Assembly: GCA_026992215.1 (NCBI GenBank)
Contig: JALXAI010000220.1
Location: 1-21,378 of the forward strand
Origin: Desulfobacterales bacterium
GTDB taxonomy: Bacteria > Desulfobacterota > Syntrophobacteria > B119-G9
Length of the DNA: 21,378 nucleotides
Direction: 5' to 3'
Below are positions 7,959-16,050 of the stretch, piece by piece (within the stretch, counting starts at the first letter, position 1; every line of letters starts with the position of its first letter). The translations under genes were made by a program, and so were the position numbers. A model generated the notes under the pieces. That model was not told the DNA's origin. It saw only the letters and a list, made by a program, of their open reading frames with translations, and searched no databases.

Positions 7959-9095
7959 ATGGGGTTTGTTAAACGTGTTAGTAAAACAGTCGCAATAGGA
8001 ATAGTGCTTGGAATGATGCTTTCTTCCGGGGGCGTGGAAGCAAAAAAAGCCATAAAACTGGGGTTTGTGGGCAGTATTTCGGGCATGACCTCCGATATGG
8101 ACGTAAATGCCAGGGACGGGGTTATCTACGCCGTGGAGGAAGTTAATGAAGGCGGGGGTATTCTTGGCAGAAAGGTCGAACTGATAATTAAAGACGACAT
8201 GAGAAACACCGCAACGGCGAAAAGGGTAGATCGTGAACTTTTGGAAAAGGGCGTGGTTGCGATAATCGGTCACAGCACAAGCAGCATGACCATTGCCGGA
8301 AAGAGCATTGCCGACCGTTACAGAAGGGTTCTGATAAGCCCCACAGCCGCTTCCAACCAGCTTTTTGGAAAAGACGACTATGTGGTCTGCGTAAACTCCA
8401 GTCTCAAGGAAGAGACGATACGACTGGCAAAAGTGGCGGGAAAAAATCTAGGGACCAGAAAGGTGGTATGCTTCTATGACTTAAGTAATCCCAGTTATTC
8501 GGAAAACTACCTGAAGTGGTTTACTCGCTTTTTTGAAAAATACGGGGGAATGGTGGTAGATTCAGTCGCCTTTAATTCTAAAAACATGAACGAGTTCTGG
8601 GACATGATATCACGTATCGATCTTCGTGGGGCGAAGGGCGTCCTTATTATTGCCGCGCCGCTGCATTCTGCCATTCTGGCGCAAAAACTGAGAGAGGCCC
8701 GGGATGACATCGATATATTTTGCGTTTCCTGGGCACTCACTTCGACGTTTTTAAAAGAAGGCGGAAGGGCAATAGAAGGGGTCTGGTTTTGTTCCGATTT
8801 CAACCCGGGCTGCAGGAAAAAGAGTTACCTGAATTTTCGGAGAGGTTACAAACGACAATACGGTAAAGAGCCCGATCTCATATCCATGCTGGGTTATGAA
8901 ACCGTCATGGTACTCAAACATGCCCTGGAAAAAAACAACGGGCATGCTCAAAATTTATTGAAATTCATACCCGGAAAATATAATGGAGTCCAGGGCTCTT
9001 TTTTAATCGACAGGTATGGAGATACCTACCGGGATTGGTTCTTGCTCAGGGTCAAAAACGGGAAGTTTGTAACATTGATGAAGGTGGAAAATTGA
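7959..9095 (+). CDS. Periplasmic ligand-binding protein, branched-chain amino acid (Peripla_BP_6) type
   Basis: The 378-residue protein starts with a Sec-type signal peptide: basic MGFVKRVSK, a hydrophobic core, and a probable cut after VEA at residue 28. It has no lipobox cysteine, so the mature protein should be free in the periplasm. The mature N terminus, KLGFVGSISGMTSDMDVNAR, followed by GVIYAVEEVNEGGGILGRKV and IIGHSTSSMTIA, is the classic pattern of type I periplasmic binding proteins for amino acids and related small molecules. The start follows AAGGAG by four bases. No permease or ATPase genes are beside it; it is flanked by two sensor kinases and ends one base before the second. The likely job is therefore ligand sensing for that kinase rather than uptake (inference). 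The ligand is unknown. Confidence 0.9.
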   Translation: MGFVKRVSKTVAIGIVLGMMLSSGGVEAKKAIKLGFVGSISGMTSDMDVNARDGVIYAVEEVNEGGGILGRKVELIIKDDMRNTATAKRVDRELLEKGVVAIIGHSTSSMTIAGKSIADRYRRVLISPTAASNQLFGKDDYVVCVNSSLKEETIRLAKVAGKNLGTRKVVCFYDLSNPSYSENYLKWFTRFFEKYGGMVVDSVAFNSKNMNEFWDMISRIDLRGAKGVLIIAAPLHSAILAQKLREARDDIDIFCVSWALTSTFLKEGGRAIEGVWFCSDFNPGCRKKSYLNFRRGYKRQYGKEPDLISMLGYETVMVLKHALEKNNGHAQNLLKFIPGKYNGVQGSFLIDRYGDTYRDWFLLRVKNGKFVTLMKVEN

Positions 9096-9096
9096 A

Positions 9097-12042
9097 ATGA
9101 ACGGAAAGAAAAGTCTGAGATTTTATATCACTTTCTGGTTTATCGTTGCATCACTTATTCCTGTACTGGTTCTTGGTGCAGTAAGTCATTTTTTCATAAA
9201 GTGGCAACTAGAAAAAAACGTTGATAAACAGACCAGAATCCTTGCCACCCTGGTTGCCCGGGATCTCTCCAAGCTATTTTCCGCCCAACAACAGCTGTTG
9301 TCTGTTGTTAGGAACGATATGGAGTCCGGAATCATCCCCGAGTCGAAGTTCCAGCAGTACATTTCCAGTTTCAATCTGGAACAAACCGTTTTTCAATCTC
9401 TCCTTTTGCTGAACCAGGAAGGGAAGGTCAAGTATATTTCACCCTACCGAAAAGAATTTCTCGGGATAGATTTTTCAAACTACGATTTTTTCCGCAAAAT
9501 CAAAAAGACAAAAGCCAGCCTTTGGTCGGATACCTTTATGTCACCTTTCAGTGGAAAAAACTCGATAGCGCTGGGAATGTGGAGCAGAGAGGGGATAATT
9601 GTAGGGATAATAGACCTCGAGAAATTAAGCGCCAGGATGTCAAGGTTTGAATCTGAGAAAAGTGTACATATCATCGTTACAGACAGTCGCGGGATTATAA
9701 TTGCTGCCCATGACAAGAATATCGTGGCTCAACGAATGAGCGTGAAAAGTTTACCCGTTATTTCCGAGGCCCTTAAAGGCAACTACGGTACGTTCAGGTA
9801 CGAAGTCAACGGGACCGAGTATATCGGCTGTGCCGTTAACATCCCGGAAATTGGCTGGCTGTCAGTGGTTACTCAGCCCGAGCATGTTGCCCTGGCCTCT
9901 CTTTATCGATTTAACGTTTTCTTCACGATCTTCCTTGTTGGCACAGTAGTGGTCACACTCATTGTTTCGCTTATGGCCCCGAGGAACCTTCTGAGGCTTA
10001 TACGCGATCTCAAGTTGCAAATCAGCAATATTGCTTCGGGTAAGTATGAACGGGTCGAAAAATCCACGGAATTCAAGGTAAAGGAATTTAACGAGCTACT
10101 GGATGACGTCAAGTACATGGCGAAAGCCATTCGTGAGAGAGAGCAGAGCATCGAAGAGGCGAAAAGGGACTGGGAGATGACCTTTGATTCAGTTCCCGAC
10201 CTGATATTTCTTTTGAAAGAAGATGGTACCATATTCCGGGCGAATCAAGCAGCAGCAGAATACCTGCGAATCAGGGTTGAAGATCTGGTCGGGAAAAAAT
10301 GCTTCGACATTGTTCATGACACCGATACGCACCCACCTTTCTGTCCCCACGTTCGCAGCCAGGAATCCGGGAAGATCGAAACCGAGGAAATAAAACTGGA
10401 AAACGGTAGGTACCTTCACGTGTCATGTTCACCAATGATTAATGAAGATGGCAACTTTCTCGGCACGGTTCACGTTGCTCGTGACATTACCGAAAAAAAG
10501 AAGCTGGAAGAGGAGATTCTTCGCAGCAAAAATTTGCTGGAAAACCTCTTCGAAAACTCCACGGAAGCCATCGGAGTTGTGGATCGCCGTGGCAGATTCA
10601 TGAAAATAAACAAAAGAACGGAGGAGATTTTCGGCTACAGCAGGGAAGAACTGATAGGAGAAAAATTTACCAAGCTGTATGCAGACAAAAACGAGCTGAA
10701 TGAATTGGTGGACTCCCTTCGGAAAAACAAAGTTGTCCGGGAAAAAGAAGTGAAAATGGTGCTCAAAAACGGAGAAGTTGTCCCCATGGAAACTTCGATA
10801 AGTCTTCTTTATGATAGCGAGGGGCAACTGCTTGGAAGCGTCGCACATTCCCGTGATCTACGGGAAAAGAAATCTCTTGAAGCACAGCTCCTCCAGGCTC
10901 AGAAAATGGAAGCAATTGGCATTCTGGCCGGGGGTATAGCACATGATTTCAATAACCTGCTTACAACCATCAAGGGATATTCTCAAATTCTTCTGATGGA
11001 CGAACAACTCAGGGCTACGGAAGGAGAAGCCCTCCAGGAGATAGAGCGTGCGGCGTCCCGTGCGGGGGAACTGGTCAGTCATCTTTTAACCTTCAGCAGG
11101 AAAGTGGAGCGAACTTCCAAGCTGGTGGATTTAAATGATGTAATCGGAAACGTGGTAAAACTTTTGAAGAGATCGCTACCCAAGAACATAGAACTGGACG
11201 TGAGGCTTGATAACAAACTTGCCCCTATCAAGACTGATCCTGTGCAGATGGAACAGATAATTTTGAACCTGGCTGTCAATGCAAAAGACGCAATGCCGGA
11301 TGGCGGAAGACTGGAAATCAAAACCGAAAACGTTGAATTAACGGAAGAAGAATCAAGGCGCTTTGTTGATGCGATACCCGGGACTTACGTACTGCTTTCT
11401 ATCAAGGACACCGGATGTGGAATCCCTAAAGATATGCTTAACAAGATATTTGATCCCTTTTTTACTACCAAGGAAGTTGGAAAAGGTACCGGACTCGGAC
11501 TTTCCATTGTTTACGGTATAGTGAAATCCCACAAGGGTATAATCGATGTGAAGACAGAGGTGGGGAAGGGAACTTGCTTTAGAATATACCTGCCCGCGGA
11601 AAACGAAATTGACGAGATGAACGTTTCCTTCGAAGATGAAATGAAGCTGCCTGAAGGGCAGGAAAAAATCATGATAGTGGACGACGAAGAAGGCGTAGCC
11701 AGGGTCGCGGTTCAAATACTTACGCGATTCGGCTATGAAGTTGTGTGGGCATCAAGTGGTGAAAAAGCCGTAAAGCTCTTCCGGGAAACCGACCCTCCTT
11801 TTGACCTGGTCATTCTGGATTACATGATGCCCGGGATGGATGGCCTGGCATGCATGAAGGAAATACGAAGTATCAACAGGGATGTAAAAGTATTGTTTGC
11901 CACGGGGTTCGTAAGTGATATGCCCTTCGAAAAGCTGTATGAACGAGGGGCTACAGACGTAATACAAAAACCGTTCGATGTAAACAGCCTGTTGACAGCT
12001 GTCAGGCGTGCCCTGGATGGAGAAAAAGAAGGTACGTCGTAG
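9097..12042 (+). CDS. Membrane hybrid histidine kinase (Cache-like-HAMP-PAS-PAS-HisKA-HATPase-REC)
   Basis: This 981-residue sensor kinase has an N-terminal membrane helix (about 10-33), an extracytoplasmic sensor region (about 34-268) of double-Cache type with the typical SLLLLNQEGKVKYISPY and IIDLEKLSARM stretches, a second helix (about 272-294) and a HAMP linker. Next come PAS 1 (about 355-465, with HPPFCPH) and PAS 2 (about 478-590, ENSTEAIGVVDRRGRFMKIN). The HisKA phosphoacceptor is H616 (GILAGGIAHDFNNLLTTIKG). The ATPase domain has N (NLAVNAKDAMPDGG), G1 (DTGCGIP), F (DPFFTTK) and G2 (GKGTGLGLSIVYG) boxes, and the C-terminal receiver has D908 (VILDYMMPGMDG) and K958 (QKPF). All key residues are present. 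It follows the binding protein by one base, implying translational coupling. The periplasmic region could receive the ligand-loaded binding protein, as in TorT-TorS or LuxP-LuxQ, which are known precedents of a different detailed architecture. Confidence 0.95.
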   Translation: MNGKKSLRFYITFWFIVASLIPVLVLGAVSHFFIKWQLEKNVDKQTRILATLVARDLSKLFSAQQQLLSVVRNDMESGIIPESKFQQYISSFNLEQTVFQSLLLLNQEGKVKYISPYRKEFLGIDFSNYDFFRKIKKTKASLWSDTFMSPFSGKNSIALGMWSREGIIVGIIDLEKLSARMSRFESEKSVHIIVTDSRGIIIAAHDKNIVAQRMSVKSLPVISEALKGNYGTFRYEVNGTEYIGCAVNIPEIGWLSVVTQPEHVALASLYRFNVFFTIFLVGTVVVTLIVSLMAPRNLLRLIRDLKLQISNIASGKYERVEKSTEFKVKEFNELLDDVKYMAKAIREREQSIEEAKRDWEMTFDSVPDLIFLLKEDGTIFRANQAAAEYLRIRVEDLVGKKCFDIVHDTDTHPPFCPHVRSQESGKIETEEIKLENGRYLHVSCSPMINEDGNFLGTVHVARDITEKKKLEEEILRSKNLLENLFENSTEAIGVVDRRGRFMKINKRTEEIFGYSREELIGEKFTKLYADKNELNELVDSLRKNKVVREKEVKMVLKNGEVVPMETSISLLYDSEGQLLGSVAHSRDLREKKSLEAQLLQAQKMEAIGILAGGIAHDFNNLLTTIKGYSQILLMDEQLRATEGEALQEIERAASRAGELVSHLLTFSRKVERTSKLVDLNDVIGNVVKLLKRSLPKNIELDVRLDNKLAPIKTDPVQMEQIILNLAVNAKDAMPDGGRLEIKTENVELTEEESRRFVDAIPGTYVLLSIKDTGCGIPKDMLNKIFDPFFTTKEVGKGTGLGLSIVYGIVKSHKGIIDVKTEVGKGTCFRIYLPAENEIDEMNVSFEDEMKLPEGQEKIMIVDDEEGVARVAVQILTRFGYEVVWASSGEKAVKLFRETDPPFDLVILDYMMPGMDGLACMKEIRSINRDVKVLFATGFVSDMPFEKLYERGATDVIQKPFDVNSLLTAVRRALDGEKEGTS

Positions 12043-12080
12043 TGCCGCTTTTCTCACTCTGCCAACTTACCTTGTCCCGT

Positions 12081-12152
12081 AGCGTCAGCCTGGAGTTATC
12101 TTTATTCATTGGGATTGCAAATATCTCAGATGGATGATAAGATGCTGGCGCT
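12081..12152. repeat. Imperfect inverted repeat flanking a weak promoter-like pair
   Basis: AGCGTCAGC (12081-12089) and GCTGGCGCT (12144-12152) pair over 9 bp with one G-T pair, 54 bases apart. Between them TTGCAA (12115-12120), 17 bases and TAAGAT (12138-12143) could be a weak promoter for the dehydratase gene. It could alternatively be a stem in the cassette's 3' end. No T-run follows, so it is not a classic terminator. Confidence 0.25.
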
Positions 12153-12225
12153 TTAGATGGCCTGCCTACGCCGTAACTTCTGAATTGGATTTAACGACCA
12201 AAAACATGTAAAGGAAGGTTTTGTC

Positions 12226-13242
12226 ATGATCGATTCAAGATTTGAGAAACTGGCGACACAGGTTAATTTGCTTAATGTTTACAAGGCAAGGAAAGTTGTT
12301 TACCGGAAGCTGAAGAGGACATTGCTTGCGTCTTATCCGTCATTTTCAAAGGTCATCGGAACCGATATTTATATTAAACATGAAAACCATAACCCTACCG
12401 GGTCTTTCAAGGTAAGGGGAGCCGTAAACTTTATGCACCACGTTCCGACCGAAATCAGGAAAAGCGGAATAGTGGTGGCCACAAAGGGCAATCACGGATT
12501 GGCGGTCGCATGGGCTGCTCGAAAACAGGGAATACTTTGTAACGTTGTGGTGCCGGAAAATAACAACCCCCAGATAAACATGGCCATCCAGGCAGAAGGG
12601 GCACAGCTTATTGAAAAGGGAGAGGATTTTTACGAGGCACAAAATTACTGCGAGGAGCTTGCGGAAAATGCCGGATTCTTTTACCTGAGGCAGGGGAATG
12701 AACCGGAAATATTAAACGGGTTGGGTACCATGGGGCTTGAAATACTTGAAGATATCCCTGACGCGGACGTTATCCTTATGCCGGTTGGAGGAGGTAGCGG
12801 TTGCGCTTCCCTTGCGCTGGTGGTTAAAAGTATTAACCCTGAAGTGAAGATTATTGCCGTACAGTCGGAACAGGCTCCGGCCTTTTACCTGTCCTGGAAA
12901 GAGGGAAAACGAATCATTACGGACAGGGCGGAAACTTTTGCTGACGGTTTGGCAGCCAGAAGCGTTTTCGAAGTTCCCTATCTTATTCTGAAAGACCGAA
13001 TAGATGACGTGGTTTTGGTTAGTGAAGAGGAAATCAAAAAGGGGGTTGAGCTTGCGTTGAGTCTCACCCACAATCTTGCCGAACCGGCTGGAGCAGTCAC
13101 TCTGGCTGCCGCTTTGAAAATCAGAGACAAACTGGCGGGGAAAAAGGTGGTGGCAGTTATGACGGGAAGCAACATAAACTGCGATCAACTTACGGCGGTG
13201 GTTGAAAGTACATGTATAGAAAGTAAGGACCAGAGTACCTGA
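12226..13242 (+). CDS. Serine/threonine dehydratase-like PLP enzyme
   Basis: The 338-residue protein is of the PLP fold-type II (tryptophan synthase beta) family. PLP-binding K62 sits in PTGSFKVRGA, the phosphate-binding glycine loop is VGGGSG (187-192), and FADGLAAR and LAEPAGA match threonine dehydratase/serine racemase family signatures. Such enzymes deaminate L-threonine to 2-oxobutyrate or serine to pyruvate. There is no C-terminal ACT domain, so it is not the isoleucine-inhibited biosynthetic form; a catabolic dehydratase, a serine racemase or a dehydratase of another hydroxyamino acid are all possible. The usual GNHAQG motif is GNHGLA here (88-93), and the usual SGGN motif is TGSN (313-316). 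The ATG follows AAGGAAGG by 7 bases. It may form an operon with the hydrolase 75 bases downstream. Confidence 0.88.
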   Translation: MIDSRFEKLATQVNLLNVYKARKVVYRKLKRTLLASYPSFSKVIGTDIYIKHENHNPTGSFKVRGAVNFMHHVPTEIRKSGIVVATKGNHGLAVAWAARKQGILCNVVVPENNNPQINMAIQAEGAQLIEKGEDFYEAQNYCEELAENAGFFYLRQGNEPEILNGLGTMGLEILEDIPDADVILMPVGGGSGCASLALVVKSINPEVKIIAVQSEQAPAFYLSWKEGKRIITDRAETFADGLAARSVFEVPYLILKDRIDDVVLVSEEEIKKGVELALSLTHNLAEPAGAVTLAAALKIRDKLAGKKVVAVMTGSNINCDQLTAVVESTCIESKDQST

Positions 13243-13250
13243 TCGGCGGC

Positions 13251-13299
13251 CGGGAAAAAGGGTTAACCACCGGTTTCTGGGTGAAAATCTGTTTTCCCG
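13251..13299. repeat. Inverted repeat between dehydratase and hydrolase genes
   Basis: CGGGAAAA (13251-13258) and TTTTCCCG (13292-13299) form a perfect 8-bp inverted repeat with a 33-base centre that contains GGTTAACC. It lies 18 bases before the next start codon. No T-run follows, so a leader hairpin or protein site is more likely than a terminator. Confidence 0.4.
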
Positions 13300-13317
13300 T
13301 AAGTACTTGGAGGGATC

Positions 13318-13971
13318 ATGGAAATCAAGCAAATGGTAGTGGGCGTGATGGAGGTGTTCTGCTACATTGTAATCTGTGACAGGACCAGGGAATGTGTGGT
13401 GATTGATCCAGCTGGTGACGAAGAAAAGATATTTTCGGAAATACAGAGGTCTGGGCTTTCACTAAAGTATATTGTAAATACCCACGGTCATGCGGATCAC
13501 ACCTGCGGAAATGCGAAAATGAAGGCCCTTACCGGTGCCCCGATAGTGATGCATGCCCTTGATGACGAGTTTTTCAGGCGTCCCGAGAACGTAGAATGGG
13601 CAAAACAGATGGGTTTCAACCCTTCTCCACCGGCTGATCTCACGGTTCAGGACGGCTACGTCCTCAGGTTCGGTGACCTGGAGATGGAATTCATTCATAC
13701 CCCGGGACACACCCCCGGTTCATGTTGCCTGAAAGTAGAAAAAAACCTCTTCACCGGAGACACGCTTTTTGTGGGAGCCGTAGGCAGAACCGATTTGCCC
13801 GGTGCTTCTTTCGAGCAGCTCCTCAAGTCGTTGGAGACCAGGATTATCACCTTACCGCCTGACACTCTGATCCTGCCCGGTCATGATTACGGAGACGAAC
13901 CGACCTCCACCGTCGAAAAAGAAATGAAAACAAACCCGTACATTACGGACTTCATCCTTGACCAAGACTAG
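13318..13971 (+). CDS. Metallo-beta-lactamase-fold hydrolase, glyoxalase II / YcbL-like
   Basis: This 217-residue cytosolic protein has the complete dinuclear metal site of the glyoxalase II group: THGHADH (H56, H58, D60, H61), H131 in TPGHTPGS, D148 in FTGDTLF and H189 in LPGHDYG. It also has the GRTD segment (157-159 region) found in small glyoxalase-II-like proteins. It is shorter than classical GloB (about 250 residues) and lacks that enzyme's C-terminal glutathione-binding domain, which fits the YcbL-like compact type. The likely role is hydrolysis of thioesters such as acyl-glutathione or another thiol's esters; a persulfide dioxygenase is less likely at this size. The ATG follows GGAGG by 4 bases. 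The alkyltransferase gene starts 3 bases after its stop, so the two are probably co-transcribed. Confidence 0.9.
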   Translation: MEIKQMVVGVMEVFCYIVICDRTRECVVIDPAGDEEKIFSEIQRSGLSLKYIVNTHGHADHTCGNAKMKALTGAPIVMHALDDEFFRRPENVEWAKQMGFNPSPPADLTVQDGYVLRFGDLEMEFIHTPGHTPGSCCLKVEKNLFTGDTLFVGAVGRTDLPGASFEQLLKSLETRIITLPPDTLILPGHDYGDEPTSTVEKEMKTNPYITDFILDQD

Positions 13972-13974
13972 AGA

Positions 13975-14487
13975 ATGCCAGGGCATTTCATCGAAATGAA
14001 ATTCCCTCCCATCAGGGGAGTTGTTGTGGAAATATCAGATCGGGGGATTAAACACCTATCACTGGTTTCGGACAGATCATTAAAAAACCATCCTGTTTCT
14101 TACTCGAGATCCCGTGATTTCGGCAGGCCCCGATATGCCACAATCAATTTATTTTGCCAGGTCGAACGCCAGCTTGCCGAATACTTTGCAGGGGAGAGGA
14201 AACGATTTAATCTACCCCTCGATTTTGCAGAGGGGAGTCTATTTCAAACAAGGGTGTGGAATGTACTGCAGGACATTCCATACGGCGAGGTGACGACTTA
14301 CGCTGAAATAGCCGGAAAGGTCGGTGTACCGCGTGCTGCCAGGGCTGTCGGGAATGCCTGCGCAAAAAATCTCTTACCTTTACTGGTTCCCTGCCATCGG
14401 GTCATAAAATCAGACGGAAGTATTGGGGGGTACACGGGTGGAATAGACATCAAAAAGTTCCTTCTCCAACTTGAAAAAGGACTTTAG
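13975..14487 (+). CDS. ogt: Methylated-DNA-protein cysteine S-methyltransferase
   Basis: This 170-residue suicide DNA repair protein transfers alkyl groups from O6-alkylguanine to its own cysteine. The active site is C140 in LLPLLVPCHRVI, and the arginine finger is R123 in ARAVGNACAKN. The DNA-binding core is seen as LFQTRVWNVLQDIPYGEVTTYAEIA (in pieces from 89 to 113), and IGGYTGG closes the active-site pocket. The N-terminal half is the usual poorly conserved Ogt/Ada-C subdomain. The ATG at 13975 has little ribosome site of its own and lies 3 bases after the hydrolase stop, so coupled translation is likely. A later ATG at 13996 would also keep the whole core. No Ada regulatory domain is attached. 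Its stop codon overlaps that of the convergent gene on the other strand. Confidence 0.95.
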   Translation: MPGHFIEMKFPPIRGVVVEISDRGIKHLSLVSDRSLKNHPVSYSRSRDFGRPRYATINLFCQVERQLAEYFAGERKRFNLPLDFAEGSLFQTRVWNVLQDIPYGEVTTYAEIAGKVGVPRAARAVGNACAKNLLPLLVPCHRVIKSDGSIGGYTGGIDIKKFLLQLEKGL

Positions 14488-16049
14488 CCATCTGCGGATT
14501 TTTCGATGTCAAACAACTTTATGCCGTCGGGATATTCAACGGTTTCGTACCTTGTTATGTGATTGAGTTTCTTTGTAAGCTTCCCCAATCTGTTTATTTG
14601 CTTCTTTAACCTGTCGGCAACGTTGAATCCTGGATGATTCTTGTCGAGATCCAGAAAAAGAAGGTCTACCAGCCCTGCCATGGCTGTCAATGGCTGGTTA
14701 ATTTCATGGGCAAAGGCGCCGGCCATCTCCAGCACTCCCTGAAGCCGCTCGGCCTGCAACGCTTTTTCCTGCATTTTCTGAATCCTGAAACCGACCTCAA
14801 TTCTTGCCAGAAGCTCCTGTCTCTTGTCATGGAGAGGCTTCGACAGGTAATCGTCGGCCCCTGTCTCCAGAGCGTAAACAACGCTTTCCGTTCCCGATAT
14901 CATGGATAAAACAATAATGTAAACCGAGCAAAGGCTCGGTGTACTCCTCACCCTGCGGCAAAATTCCATCCCGTCGAGCCCCGGCATCATCCAGTCCAGC
15001 AAAACAACCTGGGGTCTTTTTTCTTCGAGCAACTGGCGGCCTTTCTGTCCGCTTTCCGCAAGCAGAACCTGGTAGCCTTCCTTGGTCAAAAGCTTGTCAA
15101 GGTAAGCCCTGGTAACCGGATCATCATCTATAACAAGTATGACTTTTGGTTCTTCACCTGGTTCGGAAGAAGTTACAACTTTCTGTGGCAGTGCCTGGAA
15201 TTTCCTTTCCCAGTTGAGATTTTCATAGGCTGCTTCGAGGAGATCCTCTTCGCTGATTTTGTCTGACGGCGAATAAGTGGAAGAGCCTGTAGACAGAGAA
15301 AACCTCAGATTCCCGTTAGGCCACGATTTCGCCTCTTCATACAAGCTCTCCTTTATTCTTCTTGCTGCCTTCTCGCTGGTTAGCTCATTTGCCCCCGGAT
15401 GCATAATAACAAACTGTTCCGGGAATATGTGATACACCTTGTCTTTCGATCTCACAACAGTTGTCAGGTAATTGCCGACTCTTCTTACAAATTCCACCAC
15501 ATATTCCATCGACGATTGCCTGGCCTGGAGGAGTAAGAAATCGACATTCAACAGGGTGATCGAAAGAAAACCCGGCATATGATCGCACCGGTACATCTCT
15601 TCTCTTAATTCCTTTCTAAAGAGTTCCCTACCGGGGAGACCTGTGACCACATCCCTGCCGTGGTAACCGGCAGCCCTTTTCCCAAGGTACACATACTGCC
15701 TGTAGAGTTCTAACTTCAACCGGATCAAATCCGGTTCACATACCATGGGTATGGCATCAAATATATTCGAGGTATAAAGGAGGTACTGGGTCTCGGGATC
15801 ATCCTCCTCCACGAAGGTCACAAGCAGAGGAGGATTCCCGACATTACCGACCATTTCCAGGACTTCCGATGGCTCTTGCTTTTCACTGAAAAAAGGGGCG
15901 AATACCAGGTCAATATCGTCTCGAAGCCCAATTTCCTCGGGTCTGAGAACGTCCGTCTCCATGCAATTATTTCCGGATTGTTCTATGGTTTCAGCGACGC
16001 ATTTCCTGATTTCTTTTTGAGGGTGAGACAATAAAATATTTAATTTCAT
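14484..16049 (-). CDS. Composite signalling protein: pseudo-receiver, degenerate GGDEF, receiver, lone DHp domain
   Basis: The 521-residue cytosolic protein begins with a receiver-like fold (1-115) lacking the acidic pocket: ILLSHPQ replaces the usual aspartate pair and DLVFAPFF the phosphoacceptor site. Next is a GGDEF-like domain (about 130-285, VVTGLPGRELFRKELREEM) whose signature reads IFPEQF (208-213), so it should not make cyclic di-GMP. A true receiver follows (302-420: VIDDD, phosphoacceptor D352 in VLLDWMMPGLDG, K404 in LSKPL). It ends with a HisKA-type DHp helix pair (about 435-505) with a possible phosphoacceptor H448 in AFAHEINQPLTAMAG. No ATPase domain follows; the stop codon comes 16 residues later. 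The ATG follows GGAGAAG by 6 bases and starts one base after the upstream membrane gene's stop. It may act as a phosphotransfer or scaffold protein (inference). Confidence 0.9.
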   Translation of the reverse strand: MKLNILLSHPQKEIRKCVAETIEQSGNNCMETDVLRPEEIGLRDDIDLVFAPFFSEKQEPSEVLEMVGNVGNPPLLVTFVEEDDPETQYLLYTSNIFDAIPMVCEPDLIRLKLELYRQYVYLGKRAAGYHGRDVVTGLPGRELFRKELREEMYRCDHMPGFLSITLLNVDFLLLQARQSSMEYVVEFVRRVGNYLTTVVRSKDKVYHIFPEQFVIMHPGANELTSEKAARRIKESLYEEAKSWPNGNLRFSLSTGSSTYSPSDKISEEDLLEAAYENLNWERKFQALPQKVVTSSEPGEEPKVILVIDDDPVTRAYLDKLLTKEGYQVLLAESGQKGRQLLEEKRPQVVLLDWMMPGLDGMEFCRRVRSTPSLCSVYIIVLSMISGTESVVYALETGADDYLSKPLHDKRQELLARIEVGFRIQKMQEKALQAERLQGVLEMAGAFAHEINQPLTAMAGLVDLLFLDLDKNHPGFNVADRLKKQINRLGKLTKKLNHITRYETVEYPDGIKLFDIEKSADG

Positions 16050-16050
16050 A

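Noticed and set aside
12712..13332. Minus-strand open frame (206 codons) opposite the dehydratase gene
   Set aside because: It is antisense to a well-supported PLP enzyme, and its composition is that of a reverse-strand shadow.
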